This document shows positions 1-7,904 of a stretch of 64,000 nt of DNA, one piece after another (within the stretch, counting starts at the first letter, position 1; each line of letters begins with the position of its first letter). A program made the translations under genes and the position numbers. Location: assembly GCA_019429465.1 (NCBI GenBank), contig JAHYIV010000003.1, positions 1 to 64,000 on the forward strand, given 5' to 3'. Under the pieces are notes generated by a model. The model saw only the letters and a list, made by a program, of their open reading frames with translations. It was not told the origin of the DNA and ran no database searches. This stretch comes from Desulfoarculaceae bacterium (GTDB lineage: Bacteria; Desulfobacterota; Desulfobulbia; Desulfobulbales; Desulfocapsaceae).

Positions 1-60
1 AAGGCATTTGCTTTGTACCGGAGATTAGTCAGGGAGTCAAGGGGTTTTCTGTGGGTGAGG

Positions 61-340
61 GGTGAAATGCGGGAGCAAGGTGGCGGCATCCTCTGGATTG
101 CTTCGCTGGCGCTCGCAAAGACGGACGAGCCACCGGCGTCGCTCCTACAGTTAACGTGGGTGCGGGGTGAAATGCGGGAGCAAGGTGGCGGCATCCTCTG
201 GATTGCTTCGCTGGCGCTCGCAAAGACGGACGAGCCACCGGCGTCGCCCCTACGGTTAACGTGGGTGAGGGGCGAGATGCGGGAGCAAGGTGGCGGCATC
301 CTCTGGATTGCTTCGCTGGCGCTCGCAAAGACGGACGGGG
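61..340. repeat. Three tandem copies of a 105-bp repeat
   Basis: Near-identical units begin at about 61, 166 and 271, giving an exact 105-bp period. Each contains a core reading GGATTGCTTCGCTGGCGCTC followed by GCAAAGACGGA. The same core, with CTGCCGCTCG in place of CTGGCGCTCG, recurs in the 55.5-56.2 kb array, so both belong to one dispersed repeat family. Long open frames run through the units on both strands, but they only reflect the repeat period (105 is divisible by 3) and resemble no protein. I call no gene here. Confidence 0.85.
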
Positions 341-423
341 TTTGGTTGCTAAGACCTGCGGGGTTACTTCTGGTTCCCGTGCGGCGCATGGGAAACGAGA
401 AGAACAGCTCAACCACCCCTGAC

Positions 424-500
424 CCCTCCTTATCAAGGAGGGGGAAAAAGTTACATCTGGTTCCTCTTTCCGGGCGGGTTCAGGTTGTTGCCGATGGGGG
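424..500. repeat. Dispersed repeat, copy 1 of 2
   Basis: A segment with a CCTCCTT/AAGGAGG hairpin followed by a conserved tail (AAGTTACATCTGGTTCCTC, then TTTCCGGGCGGGTTC) is nearly identical to 53704-53770, just outside the right end of the IS4-family element. Nothing in it looks coding. It is probably a non-coding intergenic repeat of this genome. Confidence 0.7.
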
Positions 501-550
501 TGTTCTCGCCATCCAACTGTTCGTGCTATTTCCATTTCCATATCTGACCC

Positions 551-1112
551 TCAACGCCCCATACGTCGGACATGTTCCACCAATTGCGATTGCCCTGCTT
601 GAGTGAGACGATATTTCTGCAGGCGACTATTGGGTTTATCTGGGATGGTGGGCTCGATCATCGCTTCAAACATGAGATTGCGCATTGTTTTATTCAATTG
701 ACCAGATACTTTTTTTTGTCCCAATTTTGCTGAAATATCTTTTTTTGCCATTTCTCCATCAGCCAATGCTATAAGCACCCGTTCTCGTAACGACTCTGGC
801 TGCGACTCTGGCTGTGACTCTGGCTGTGACTGGGCAAGCAGACTTTTTACTCCTTTACGTTGTGCAAACGTCACCATCACACCACCAGCAAATTCCTTAA
901 TTTCAAATTCAATTTCTGGATAGTCACGCAATGCTTTACGAATACGGATGAAGCCGCTGCCATATTTTTCGATGCTACCGGTGAGATAAAAACCTTCGGC
1001 AACCAACTTGTTGCGCAGACTGGAGCGATAGTTATCGGCCTGAATATCGGCCACGCTAATGCCACCATAAAAAAGTCCTGGACTGAATATTGAAATTTTA
1101 TCGTCAAATTTC
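551..1112 (-). pseudogene. C-terminal fragment of an AlbA_2/RecG-like ATP-binding regulator
   Basis: The translation carries the C-terminal half of the ATP-binding 'RecG-like' transcriptional regulator family: a FSPGLFYGGIS segment, SSLRNKLVAEGFY, and EKYGSGFIRIRKAL, followed by a winged-helix-like tail ending in NSRLQKYRLTQAG. The usual N-terminal AlbA_2 domain is missing. Homology stops at about 1112, where the inverted-repeat element 1113-1267 begins, so the gene is truncated and the first ~18 codons of the open frame are element DNA. Three exact 12-bp tandem units at 792-827 encode an SQPE repeat between the ATPase-like part and the winged helix. Family assignment is good; function is presumably lost. 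Confidence 0.65.
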
Positions 1113-1267
1113 GTAACTATCCAGCACAATTGGGCAGGTCGGGCTTTAGCCCGAAAACAGGGGCTCATAGCAAGTCCTGCGTCGGGTTGAAACCCGACCT
1201 ACATGTTGTATAGCATCCTATTGTGTTTGTTTTTTTATCAGAGCATGAAATTATGGTGGATAGTTAC
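1113..1267. mobile_element. Short inverted-repeat element (MITE-like), 155 bp
   Basis: The segment starts with GTAACTATCCAGCACAATT and its other end reads GTAACTATCCACCATAATT on the opposite strand, giving terminal inverted repeats of about 18 bp with two mismatches. The first 11 bp are shared with the insertion at 60862 inside the ISL3 transposase. An internal palindrome of the AGGTCGGG...CCCGACCT type (about 1128-1203) recurs at 47740-47808. I see no matching target duplication on the flanks. It abuts the truncated regulator, so it may mark the breakpoint. No coding capacity. Confidence 0.6.
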
Positions 1268-1319
1268 TCACAATCTAACCTTGTTCGTAATGCTCCGTGT
1301 CTTTCCCTGCGGCTTTTTG

Positions 1320-3191
1320 TTACTCCAGGGCCCGCAATTCTTTGTCAATCTTCTGTTTTTCCTGAAGCAGGCGCACCACTGTTTCATGCTCATCCCGTGG
1401 CACGTTTTCTATCTCCGCTGTCAATATACGTTCCATCTCCTTCAACTCTTCCCTCTTGAGCCAGAGCAGCAACTCGGCCAGCTCTTCTTCCGTCCCTGAG
1501 CAATGTGTGCTCCCGGAATCAGTGGATGATGCGGCCAGCAGGATTTCCGCAACCAGGGCCCGTTCCTCTCCTTCGGGCAAGGCGGCAAGCAACTCCTCCG
1601 GCTCCAGCTCCCTACCCTTGGCGTGCAGGGCCTGGAGCTGGAGAAACAGGACTTCTCCCACACCGCAGGCCAGCCGTTGTCTCAGGCCAACCTGTTCCAG
1701 CCGCAAAAAATGGGATGGATAGAGCACCATATGGGCCACAAGGCGCTTCTGGGCAACATTGAGATTGATCCCGCCCCGCCCTGACCGGCCAAATTGGTGC
1801 TCCTCTCTTGTTTGAGCGCCAGCCGGGTATGGCCGTCCGGCAGGAATCCCCCTGGGGGCCGGATGAGTGACCGCCGGGGGAGTCACCGGGGAGTGATCCG
1901 CAAGCAGATCACTCAACTGCCGGGCCGGGACACCCAGCTTCTCACTGAAATGGGCGATCACTACCGAACGCTGCAACGGCGATGCCGCCGCCTGCGCCAG
2001 CGGACGCAGTTCTTCCACAATCCTGTTTTTCCCGTCCAGGCTGAGACCATGCTCTTCAATCAGTTTTGTCAGGGCAAACTCGGCCAGCGGCACCGCTGAG
2101 TCCAGCAGCCGCTCCATCTCTTCCTGCCCCTTTTCGCGGATAAAGGTATCAGGGTCATGCCCTGAAGGCAGCAATGCTATTTTCGCGCTCATCTGCTCGG
2201 CCAGGAACAGGGGGACAGACCGGACCGCAGCCTTGACCCCTGCCGCATCCCCGTCAAAAAGAAGGATGACGTTGTCGGCGTAATGGCGCAGCAGCTTTAA
2301 CTGCGGCCGGGTCAAGGCAGTCCCTAAAGGCGCGACCACATTGGGACAGCCGTGAACCACCAGTGAGATCAGGTCAAAGTTCCCCTCCACCAGCACTGCC
2401 CGCTGCCGGGAACGGATTTCCGGAGCCTGCTGAAAAAGGCCAAGCAGACTGCGGCTCTTATCAAAGACCAGACTTTCAGGAGAATTCATATACTTGGGTT
2501 GACCGTCACCGACAATACGGCCGCCAAAACCAGTGATCCTCCCCTTGGGATCAAAGATGGGAAAGAGGATCCGGTCACGGAACCGATCATAGGTCCCGCC
2601 CTTGTCATTTCTTACCAGCAGCCCAACTGCCTCGGCTGCTGCGCTCTCCTCTCCCTGCAGACTGGAACCAAGAAAATTCCAGCCAACGCTTTCCACGGCA
2701 GGCGCGTATCCAAGCTGGAACTTCTCCTGGATATCCGGCGGAATACCGCGCCGCTCAAGATAGGCGCGCGCCTGTGCCGCACCCTTGGCCTGGAGCAGAT
2801 ATTCTCTGAACAGGCGGGCGGCCTTTTCATTGACGGCATACATAGCCTTACGCAGATTCTCTTTTTCCTGTTCTGCCGGCGAATAGTGCTTTTCCGGCAG
2901 CTCAATCTGGTAACGGCGGGCCAGCTCCTGCAGGGCGGTGGGAAAATCGAGATTATGATATTTCATCATAAAGGAGAAGACATCACCCGACTCGCCACAG
3001 CCAAAACAGTAATAAAACTGCTGCCCCGGATGAACGGAGAATGAGGGTGTCTTCTCCCCATGAAACGGACAACGCCCAAGAAAGCGCGCCCCCGCTCTTT
3101 TCAGATCTACACTCTCTCCTATGATCTGAACGATATCAGCCTGCTCTTTGACCTGGGCTGTTACTGAATCACGTGTTTCCGAATATCCCAT
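1320..3191 (-). CDS. dnaG: DNA primase DnaG
   Basis: DnaG makes the RNA primers for chromosome replication. The protein shows the CHC2 zinc finger (C41, H44, C62, C65 from this start, in GRCPFHGEKTPSF and YYCFGCGESGD), the primase core, and a TOPRIM domain with VEGNFD and LLFDGDAAG. The C-terminal part carries the DnaB-interaction region. Length (about 623 aa) fits the family. The open frame extends to 3287, where an ATGA overlap with the upstream lipoprotein stop would allow coupled translation, but the extra 32 residues are unlike DnaG, so I start at the methionine just before the conserved region; neither start has a clear ribosome site. It is the last gene of the minus-strand cluster with PBP1b and a TPR lipoprotein. 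Confidence 0.95.
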   Translation of the reverse strand: MGYSETRDSVTAQVKEQADIVQIIGESVDLKRAGARFLGRCPFHGEKTPSFSVHPGQQFYYCFGCGESGDVFSFMMKYHNLDFPTALQELARRYQIELPEKHYSPAEQEKENLRKAMYAVNEKAARLFREYLLQAKGAAQARAYLERRGIPPDIQEKFQLGYAPAVESVGWNFLGSSLQGEESAAAEAVGLLVRNDKGGTYDRFRDRILFPIFDPKGRITGFGGRIVGDGQPKYMNSPESLVFDKSRSLLGLFQQAPEIRSRQRAVLVEGNFDLISLVVHGCPNVVAPLGTALTRPQLKLLRHYADNVILLFDGDAAGVKAAVRSVPLFLAEQMSAKIALLPSGHDPDTFIREKGQEEMERLLDSAVPLAEFALTKLIEEHGLSLDGKNRIVEELRPLAQAAASPLQRSVVIAHFSEKLGVPARQLSDLLADHSPVTPPAVTHPAPRGIPAGRPYPAGAQTREEHQFGRSGRGGINLNVAQKRLVAHMVLYPSHFLRLEQVGLRQRLACGVGEVLFLQLQALHAKGRELEPEELLAALPEGEERALVAEILLAASSTDSGSTHCSGTEEELAELLLWLKREELKEMERILTAEIENVPRDEHETVVRLLQEKQKIDKELRALE

Positions 3192-3283
3192 ACTGACCGA
3201 TCTGTTAATACTAACTCTAATTTCAGGGGCAACACCATAAGGTGTACCTTGAAAAATCTCCCTCGACCCATCTGCCGTCAGCG

Positions 3284-3922
3284 TCATCCGGATTTAATTC
3301 GGGCCTGCCGTGCCTTCTCCGGTTGCCCCAAGTCCAAATAGGCCCTTTCCATCAGCCGCCAGTTCTGCTGGATCAAGCCATAATCCTTCCCGGCCAGACT
3401 GTTGGACTTGATACAGAACTGGACCACCTGGCCATACTCCTGCTGCCCATATTTCACCTGGGCCATCTCATGCCAAAGCCTGGCGTTACGAGGTTCCAGG
3501 CGAAGGGCCCGTTCAAGCGTCATCTCGGCCTGACTGAACTGGCCTGAGCGCACACTTTGGCGGGCACTGGCCAGCAAGGTCCCGGCCGCCTTCCCTTCTT
3601 CCGGCACCGGCACAAAGTCACGGCTGGAGCGGACAGCGGGGTCAGGCAGCGGAACTGGAACAGGGGCGGGAAGAGGAGCAGAATCCGGGCGGAGGACAGG
3701 GGCCGGAAGCGGAGCCGGAACAGGTCTGGTTGGCTGACCAACAGGATATTTCACCGTACATCCATGCAGAAACAGAGTCAGCACGACAAGCAACCCGACA
3801 TTCCAGACGCTCTTTCCTAGCCCCGATGAACGGGATAAGTGCCTGGCGCAGGTTATTTTCTTGCAAAAAAAACCAGAAAACAACCTGTAAGACACTAAAC
3901 GGTCATGTCCCCCTTGATTCAT
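3284..3922 (-). CDS. TPR-containing lipoprotein
   Basis: A likely outer-membrane or periplasmic lipoprotein of about 212 aa. After a long basic leader comes a hydrophobic stretch ending in a lipobox-like LFLHGC, then a proline-rich linker (repeated PAPLPAP/PVPVPLP) and two or three TPR-like helices (AEMTLERALRLEPRNARLWHE and following). The start at 3922 follows a strong purine run (AAGGAAGGAAAGTG). Another frame start at 3964 overlaps the PBP stop as ATGA. Oddly, leader codons between 3822 and 3898 lie inside a dispersed palindromic repeat, so the signal region was remodelled by repeat DNA or the true start lies closer to the hydrophobic segment. Sitting beside PBP1b it might assist peptidoglycan synthesis, as LpoB does in enterics; that is only an inference from position. 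Confidence 0.75.
   Translation of the reverse strand: MNQGGHDRLVSYRLFSGFFCKKITCARHLSRSSGLGKSVWNVGLLVVLTLFLHGCTVKYPVGQPTRPVPAPLPAPVLRPDSAPLPAPVPVPLPDPAVRSSRDFVPVPEEGKAAGTLLASARQSVRSGQFSQAEMTLERALRLEPRNARLWHEMAQVKYGQQEYGQVVQFCIKSNSLAGKDYGLIQQNWRLMERAYLDLGQPEKARQARIKSG
3822..3898. repeat. Palindromic 'GATGAACGGGATAAGTGCCT' repeat inside a gene
   Basis: This stretch matches intergenic copies at 21955-22046 (reverse), 47845-47907 and 57756-57832, plus a piece at 16613-16638. Typical structure: GATGAACGGGA, then AGTGCCT, a GCAGRTTATTTTCTTGC arm, an A-rich loop, and a complementary arm ending in TGTAAGGCATTAA. Here it lies within the coding frame of the TPR lipoprotein. Confidence 0.75.
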
Positions 3923-3960
3923 CACTTTCCTTCCTTCTTTTATGGTGAGACGTTGCCTTA

Positions 3961-6315
3961 TCATTGAAACCAGTCACGTATGGTGTTCAAAACGCCTGGG
4001 ACATTCCACTCCTGAGTGTCACCAGCCGCGGGAGCGGATGAGGATGACGCACGCTCGGCCCCTGCAGGCACCGTTCCGGCCACAAAGGGCAAGACCACAT
4101 TGTCACGGAAAGCGCCCAGGGAGCGGCCATAGATTCCCGCATCCACCCTGGCCCATTCAAGCCCCTCCGGCTCCACCAGCTCCAGCGGCTGGGGATGGAG
4201 AGCCTGCATGATCTTGCCCCACACCACCAGGGCGCCACTGGAACCGGTGAGCCCGGTCGGTTTGTTATCGTCGCGGCCGATCCAGACGACAGCCAGCCGG
4301 TCCCCGGTAAAGCCGGCAAACCAGCTGTCCCGCAGTTCATCAGTGGTCCCTGTTTTACCGGCAGCCTGGACCGTCTCCGGGATATAGTTTAAAAGCGACC
4401 GCGCTGTTCCATTGTTCACCACCCGCTGCAGGGCCGTATTAAGCAGGAAGACATCCTCAGGCGGAAAACGCTGTTCCACGGTCAGACCAAAGCGCTGGAC
4501 CACCTTATTTTCCAGGGTCAACACACTGCCAATCACCCGCTGCGGCTGATAAAAACCACCGGTGGCAAAGAGCTGATAGAGCTGGGCCACCTCAAGTGGC
4601 GGCAACTCAGCCGTTCCCAGCAGAAAGGAAGGATAGGGCTCGAAGTCTCTGTTTATCCCCGCCCGCTTGACATTTTCCACCACCTTTTCCACCCCGACAT
4701 CCATGCCGATTCTGATGGTGGCCAGGTTATAGGAATGAGCCAGCGCCTCATGAAACGGCACCAGGCCATGTTCTTTTTTATCATAATTGGCCGGCCGCCA
4801 GTCCTTGGTCCCGGCGGCGATGACGGTCAGGGACACATCCGCCACCGGGCTGGCCAGGGTATAGCCGTTGGCAAGAGCCGTCAAGTAGACTACCGGTTTA
4901 ATGAGCGAGCCAATGGGACGCTGGGCGTCGAGTGCCCGGTTGAAGCCAGGCTGCAAGGCGTTGCGACCACCAGCCACGGCCAGGATCTCTCCGCCCTCCC
5001 GGCTGCTGACGATCACCGCCCCTTCAAGCTCACTGGTGCCGGTCCGTTTTTCCAGGGCTGACAGCGTTTCCCCCAGGTGCTTCTCCACCTGCATCTGGAC
5101 CTGGGGATCAAGCGTGGTCAGGATCTTCAGGCCATCAGAGGTGAGATCCTCCTCGCGATAGTCCTGCCCCAGCTGACGGCGCACCAGATCGAGAAAGGCG
5201 GGATAACGGTTAAAGGCACTCTGCACCGCACCGGACATCTCCAGTTTGTCAGCTTTCGCCAGGGCAAAGACCTCGGCCGTGATCACCCCTTCGGACCGCA
5301 TCACCTCAAGGACCACCTGCCGGCGCAGCAGACACCGCTCCGCATAACGGCGCGGGTCATAATAGGATGGCCCCTTGATCATCCCCACCAGCATGGCAAA
5401 CTGGGCGGCGGAAAGATCCTTCAATTCACGCCGGAAATAAAACTGACTGGCCATGCCAAAACCATGGACCGCCCGCCCCCGGTCCTGCCCGAGAAAAATC
5501 TCATTGACATAGGCAGTCAGAATCTCGTCCTTGCTGTAATGCACCTCCAGCAGCAGCGACATGATCACCTCATTGAACTTGCGCTGCAGGGTGCGCTCGT
5601 TATTGAGGAAAAAATTCTTTACCAGCTGCTGGGTCAGGGTGCTGCCGCCCTGCACGGTCTTGCCGGCCCGGATATTGGCAAACATGGCCCGCAGGATTCC
5701 CAGAGGATCAACCCCGAAATGGGAATAGAACTGTCGATCCTCCACCGCCAGAAGGGTCTTGATCAGCAGATCGGGAAGTTCTTCCCTGCTGTAAACAATC
5801 CGGTCCTCATTTTCCAGAGGATGGAAGCTGCCGATCCGGGCCGGATCAAGACGCGCCAGGGCAAGTTCTTCACCGCTATCAGTACGGGATATCTTCCTGA
5901 CCACAGAACCGGAAAATTCCACTGTTATCCTGGCCGATTTTTCCAGACCATCGGGAAAGGCAAACTCCCTGGTCACCAGACGTATGACATTGCCTCTCAG
6001 ATCGTAACCGCCCGGATCTTCCGCCGTCTTATCCCGACGATAGCCGCCAAGCTGCAGTTCCTCCGCCAGCATTCCGGCCGTAAACGGCAGATCGGCATAC
6101 AGTTCCAGGGGACGGGCGTAGACCACGGCCGGCAAGGCCCAGCGTTTGCCGGCAAACTTCTGGCGGATCACCTGGTCGAGAGAGGTGACATACAGCCCCA
6201 GAGCAACGAAGACAAGAAGCACCAGCGGACCCGCAACCTTGAGCAAGGTCCACCGCCGCGCCCTGCTTTTCAGACGCCTCGTCTTTTTCGGGATTATCTT
6301 TTTTTTCTTAAGCAA
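3961..6315 (-). CDS. mrcB: Bifunctional penicillin-binding protein 1b
   Basis: A class A PBP that polymerises and cross-links peptidoglycan at the outer face of the inner membrane. From the N-terminus: a lysine/arginine-rich cytoplasmic tail, one membrane helix (PLVLLVFVALGLYV), a UB2H-like region (VVYARPLELYADL), the GT51 glycosyltransferase motifs EDRQFYSHFG, GGSTLTQQLVKNFF and LTAYVNEIFLGQ, then the transpeptidase with the SLIK serine (about residue 469), SYN, and KTGTT (about 652). The UB2H-like segment points to PBP1b rather than 1a. The open frame reaches 6396, but the first codons would be inside a palindromic repeat with a TTG start; a GTG at 6315 is more believable, without a good ribosome site. 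The stop overlaps the downstream TPR lipoprotein frame. Confidence 0.92.
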   Translation of the reverse strand: MLKKKKIIPKKTRRLKSRARRWTLLKVAGPLVLLVFVALGLYVTSLDQVIRQKFAGKRWALPAVVYARPLELYADLPFTAGMLAEELQLGGYRRDKTAEDPGGYDLRGNVIRLVTREFAFPDGLEKSARITVEFSGSVVRKISRTDSGEELALARLDPARIGSFHPLENEDRIVYSREELPDLLIKTLLAVEDRQFYSHFGVDPLGILRAMFANIRAGKTVQGGSTLTQQLVKNFFLNNERTLQRKFNEVIMSLLLEVHYSKDEILTAYVNEIFLGQDRGRAVHGFGMASQFYFRRELKDLSAAQFAMLVGMIKGPSYYDPRRYAERCLLRRQVVLEVMRSEGVITAEVFALAKADKLEMSGAVQSAFNRYPAFLDLVRRQLGQDYREEDLTSDGLKILTTLDPQVQMQVEKHLGETLSALEKRTGTSELEGAVIVSSREGGEILAVAGGRNALQPGFNRALDAQRPIGSLIKPVVYLTALANGYTLASPVADVSLTVIAAGTKDWRPANYDKKEHGLVPFHEALAHSYNLATIRIGMDVGVEKVVENVKRAGINRDFEPYPSFLLGTAELPPLEVAQLYQLFATGGFYQPQRVIGSVLTLENKVVQRFGLTVEQRFPPEDVFLLNTALQRVVNNGTARSLLNYIPETVQAAGKTGTTDELRDSWFAGFTGDRLAVVWIGRDDNKPTGLTGSSGALVVWGKIMQALHPQPLELVEPEGLEWARVDAGIYGRSLGAFRDNVVLPFVAGTVPAGAERASSSSAPAAGDTQEWNVPGVLNTIRDWFQ

Positions 6316-6361
6316 GATTTCACACACCACGGGCTCAAAATTGAAGTACCACTTTGATGGC

Positions 6362-6475
6362 GTCGTAAAAAGTCGCCAACTGCTTCGTTGCTGCAAATTA
6401 TCTCGTCACTGCGGCGTACTCAAGTACGCCTCATTCCTCGAAATTTGCGCGCCTCGCATTTGACGCTTTTTACTT
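6362..6475. repeat. Large imperfect palindrome upstream of mrcB
   Basis: About 114 bp fold back on themselves: GTAAAAAGTC near the left end pairs with GACGCTTTTTAC near the right, TGCAAATT pairs with AATTTGCG, and the centre is GGCGTACTCAAGTACGCC. It has no coding content and lies between mrcB and the IS30 remnant. It is likely a mobile palindrome or a transcript-end structure. Confidence 0.7.
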
Positions 6476-6584
6476 AGCCATCCCAGAAATTGAGTTTTTA
6501 CGAAACCATCAACTTTACAGGTTTTCAAGAAGTGAACCGGGGTAATACCCGGTTTTTTTCAACGACCAGGTAAAAGGAGCATGA

Positions 6585-6725
6585 TTGAGACATTCCACCC
6601 AGATCACCACTGAACAAAGATACCAGATTTCAGCGTTAATGAAAGCAGGTTTTAATCAGTCGAAGATTGCAACAGACTTGGGCAGAAACAAAACAACGAA
6701 TTATCGAGAGCTTAAAGGAAACAAA
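6585..6725 (+). pseudogene. IS30-type transposase remnant (N-terminal HTH)
   Basis: The short translation TTEQRYQISALMKAGFNQSK followed by IATDLGRNKTTNYRELKGN is the N-terminal helix-turn-helix of IS30-family transposases. The match ends around codon 47; the downstream frame is unrelated and closes at 6863. There is no DDE domain, so this is a dead fragment. The rest of the gap up to 6986 shows no feature I can support. Confidence 0.6.
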
Positions 6726-6986
6726 GAGCAAAGGATCGAGGTCTTGATCATCACGGGAAATGGCCTTGGCGTGACCAGGAGCGCAGAGCAAAATATTCCG
6801 CATTTCCGAGGGAAATACTTTCGGGCGGAAGCGAGCCCTGATGCCAAGTCTTTGCGGGGTTAACTGACTGGGCCACAGCCTTTGTGGATAAGATTGAACA
6901 GAAGCTGGAATGCTGGATTGAGCGAAGATCCTCGGTACAGCTGAGGAAAGAGAAGGATCTGTCTTCTTTTTTCAAGGGTATATTTT

Positions 6987-7015
6987 TTGACTTTTCATAT
7001 TTCATCACATAGCAT
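6987..7015 (+). promoter_or_regulatory. Predicted sigma70 promoter for the phnD-like/HD-GYP pair
   Basis: TTGACT and TAGCAT are separated by 17 bp, about 50 bp ahead of the binding-protein start. It is AT-rich compared with the surroundings. Predicted from the sequence only. Confidence 0.5.
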
Positions 7016-7064
7016 TGAATTACAAATTTCTATAAATCCGACAACCTGCCAGGAGTGAACAAAC

Positions 7065-7904
7065 ATGACCATCAAGCCGATCGCCTTTCTGCTGCTCCTG
7101 TTTCTGCTGCTTACCCCAGCTCCCTGCTCAGCCGACGACAAGGCCCTCACCCTCTGGATCCATCCCTATCTGCCCGCCACCGAGTTGACCAGACGCTTTT
7201 CCCCTCTGGCCGCCTATCTGGCCATAGCCATCGGTCGACCGGTGGATATCCGGGTGCAGAAAAGCTACCAGGCCCATCTCGACTTCATCGGCCGTGACCT
7301 TGCCGATATCGCCTATGTCGGCCCGGCAAGCTATGTCTATATCACCAACCGATACGGTCCCAAACCGCTGCTGGCCAAGCTTGAAGTTGAGGGGAAGCCT
7401 TTTTTTCACGGCGTGATCATCGCCCGGCAGGATTCCCCCCTTCTGACCCTGGCCGATCTGGCCGGAAAGAGTTTTGCCTTCGGTGACCCTAATTCCACCA
7501 TGAGCTATGTTGTGCCCAGCGCCATGATGACCGCGGCAGGGGTCGGCCTGGACCGTTTGGCCCACCATGACTACCTGGGCTCCCACCATGACGTCGCCCT
7601 CGCGGTGCTGGGCGGATACTTCGACGCCGGAGCTGTCAAGGAAGAGGTTTTCCACACCTACCAGAACCGGGGACTCAAAGCCCTGGCCATAACTCCGCCC
7701 ATTCCGCCCCATCTCTTCCTGACCAGGGCCGATCTTCCTCCTGCCCTGATCCGCCAGCTTCGCGCCGCCCTTCTTGCCATAAACACCATGCGGCCCAACA
7801 AAGAAAATATCCTGACTGCCATGGAAGACTCCGCCACCTCCCTGCTCCCGGTTACAGACCATGATTACCATGAGCTCCGCAGTCTCATGAAAGGAGTCAA
7901 ATGA
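7065..7904 (+). CDS. PhnD-like periplasmic substrate-binding protein
   Basis: A 279-aa periplasmic binding protein of the phosphate/phosphite/phosphonate (PhnD) type. It has a signal peptide (MTIKPIAFLLLLFLLL, cleavage near CSA-DD), the family's FSPLAAYLA, LADIAYVGPASYVY, GVIIARQDSPL, LAGKSFAFGDPNSTMSYV and GAVKEEVF segments. An AGGAG site lies 8 bp before the ATG. No ABC permease or ATPase is nearby; instead the stop overlaps the ATG of an HD-GYP gene (ATGA). I infer a detached binding protein that reports a ligand to the membrane-bound HD-GYP partner, not a transport component. The ligand is unknown. Confidence 0.8.
   Translation: MTIKPIAFLLLLFLLLTPAPCSADDKALTLWIHPYLPATELTRRFSPLAAYLAIAIGRPVDIRVQKSYQAHLDFIGRDLADIAYVGPASYVYITNRYGPKPLLAKLEVEGKPFFHGVIIARQDSPLLTLADLAGKSFAFGDPNSTMSYVVPSAMMTAAGVGLDRLAHHDYLGSHHDVALAVLGGYFDAGAVKEEVFHTYQNRGLKALAITPPIPPHLFLTRADLPPALIRQLRAALLAINTMRPNKENILTAMEDSATSLLPVTDHDYHELRSLMKGVK

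Noticed and set aside
13-606. Long open frames on both strands at the left end
   Set aside because: They arise from a repeat unit whose length is a multiple of three and encode repeated sequence unlike any protein.
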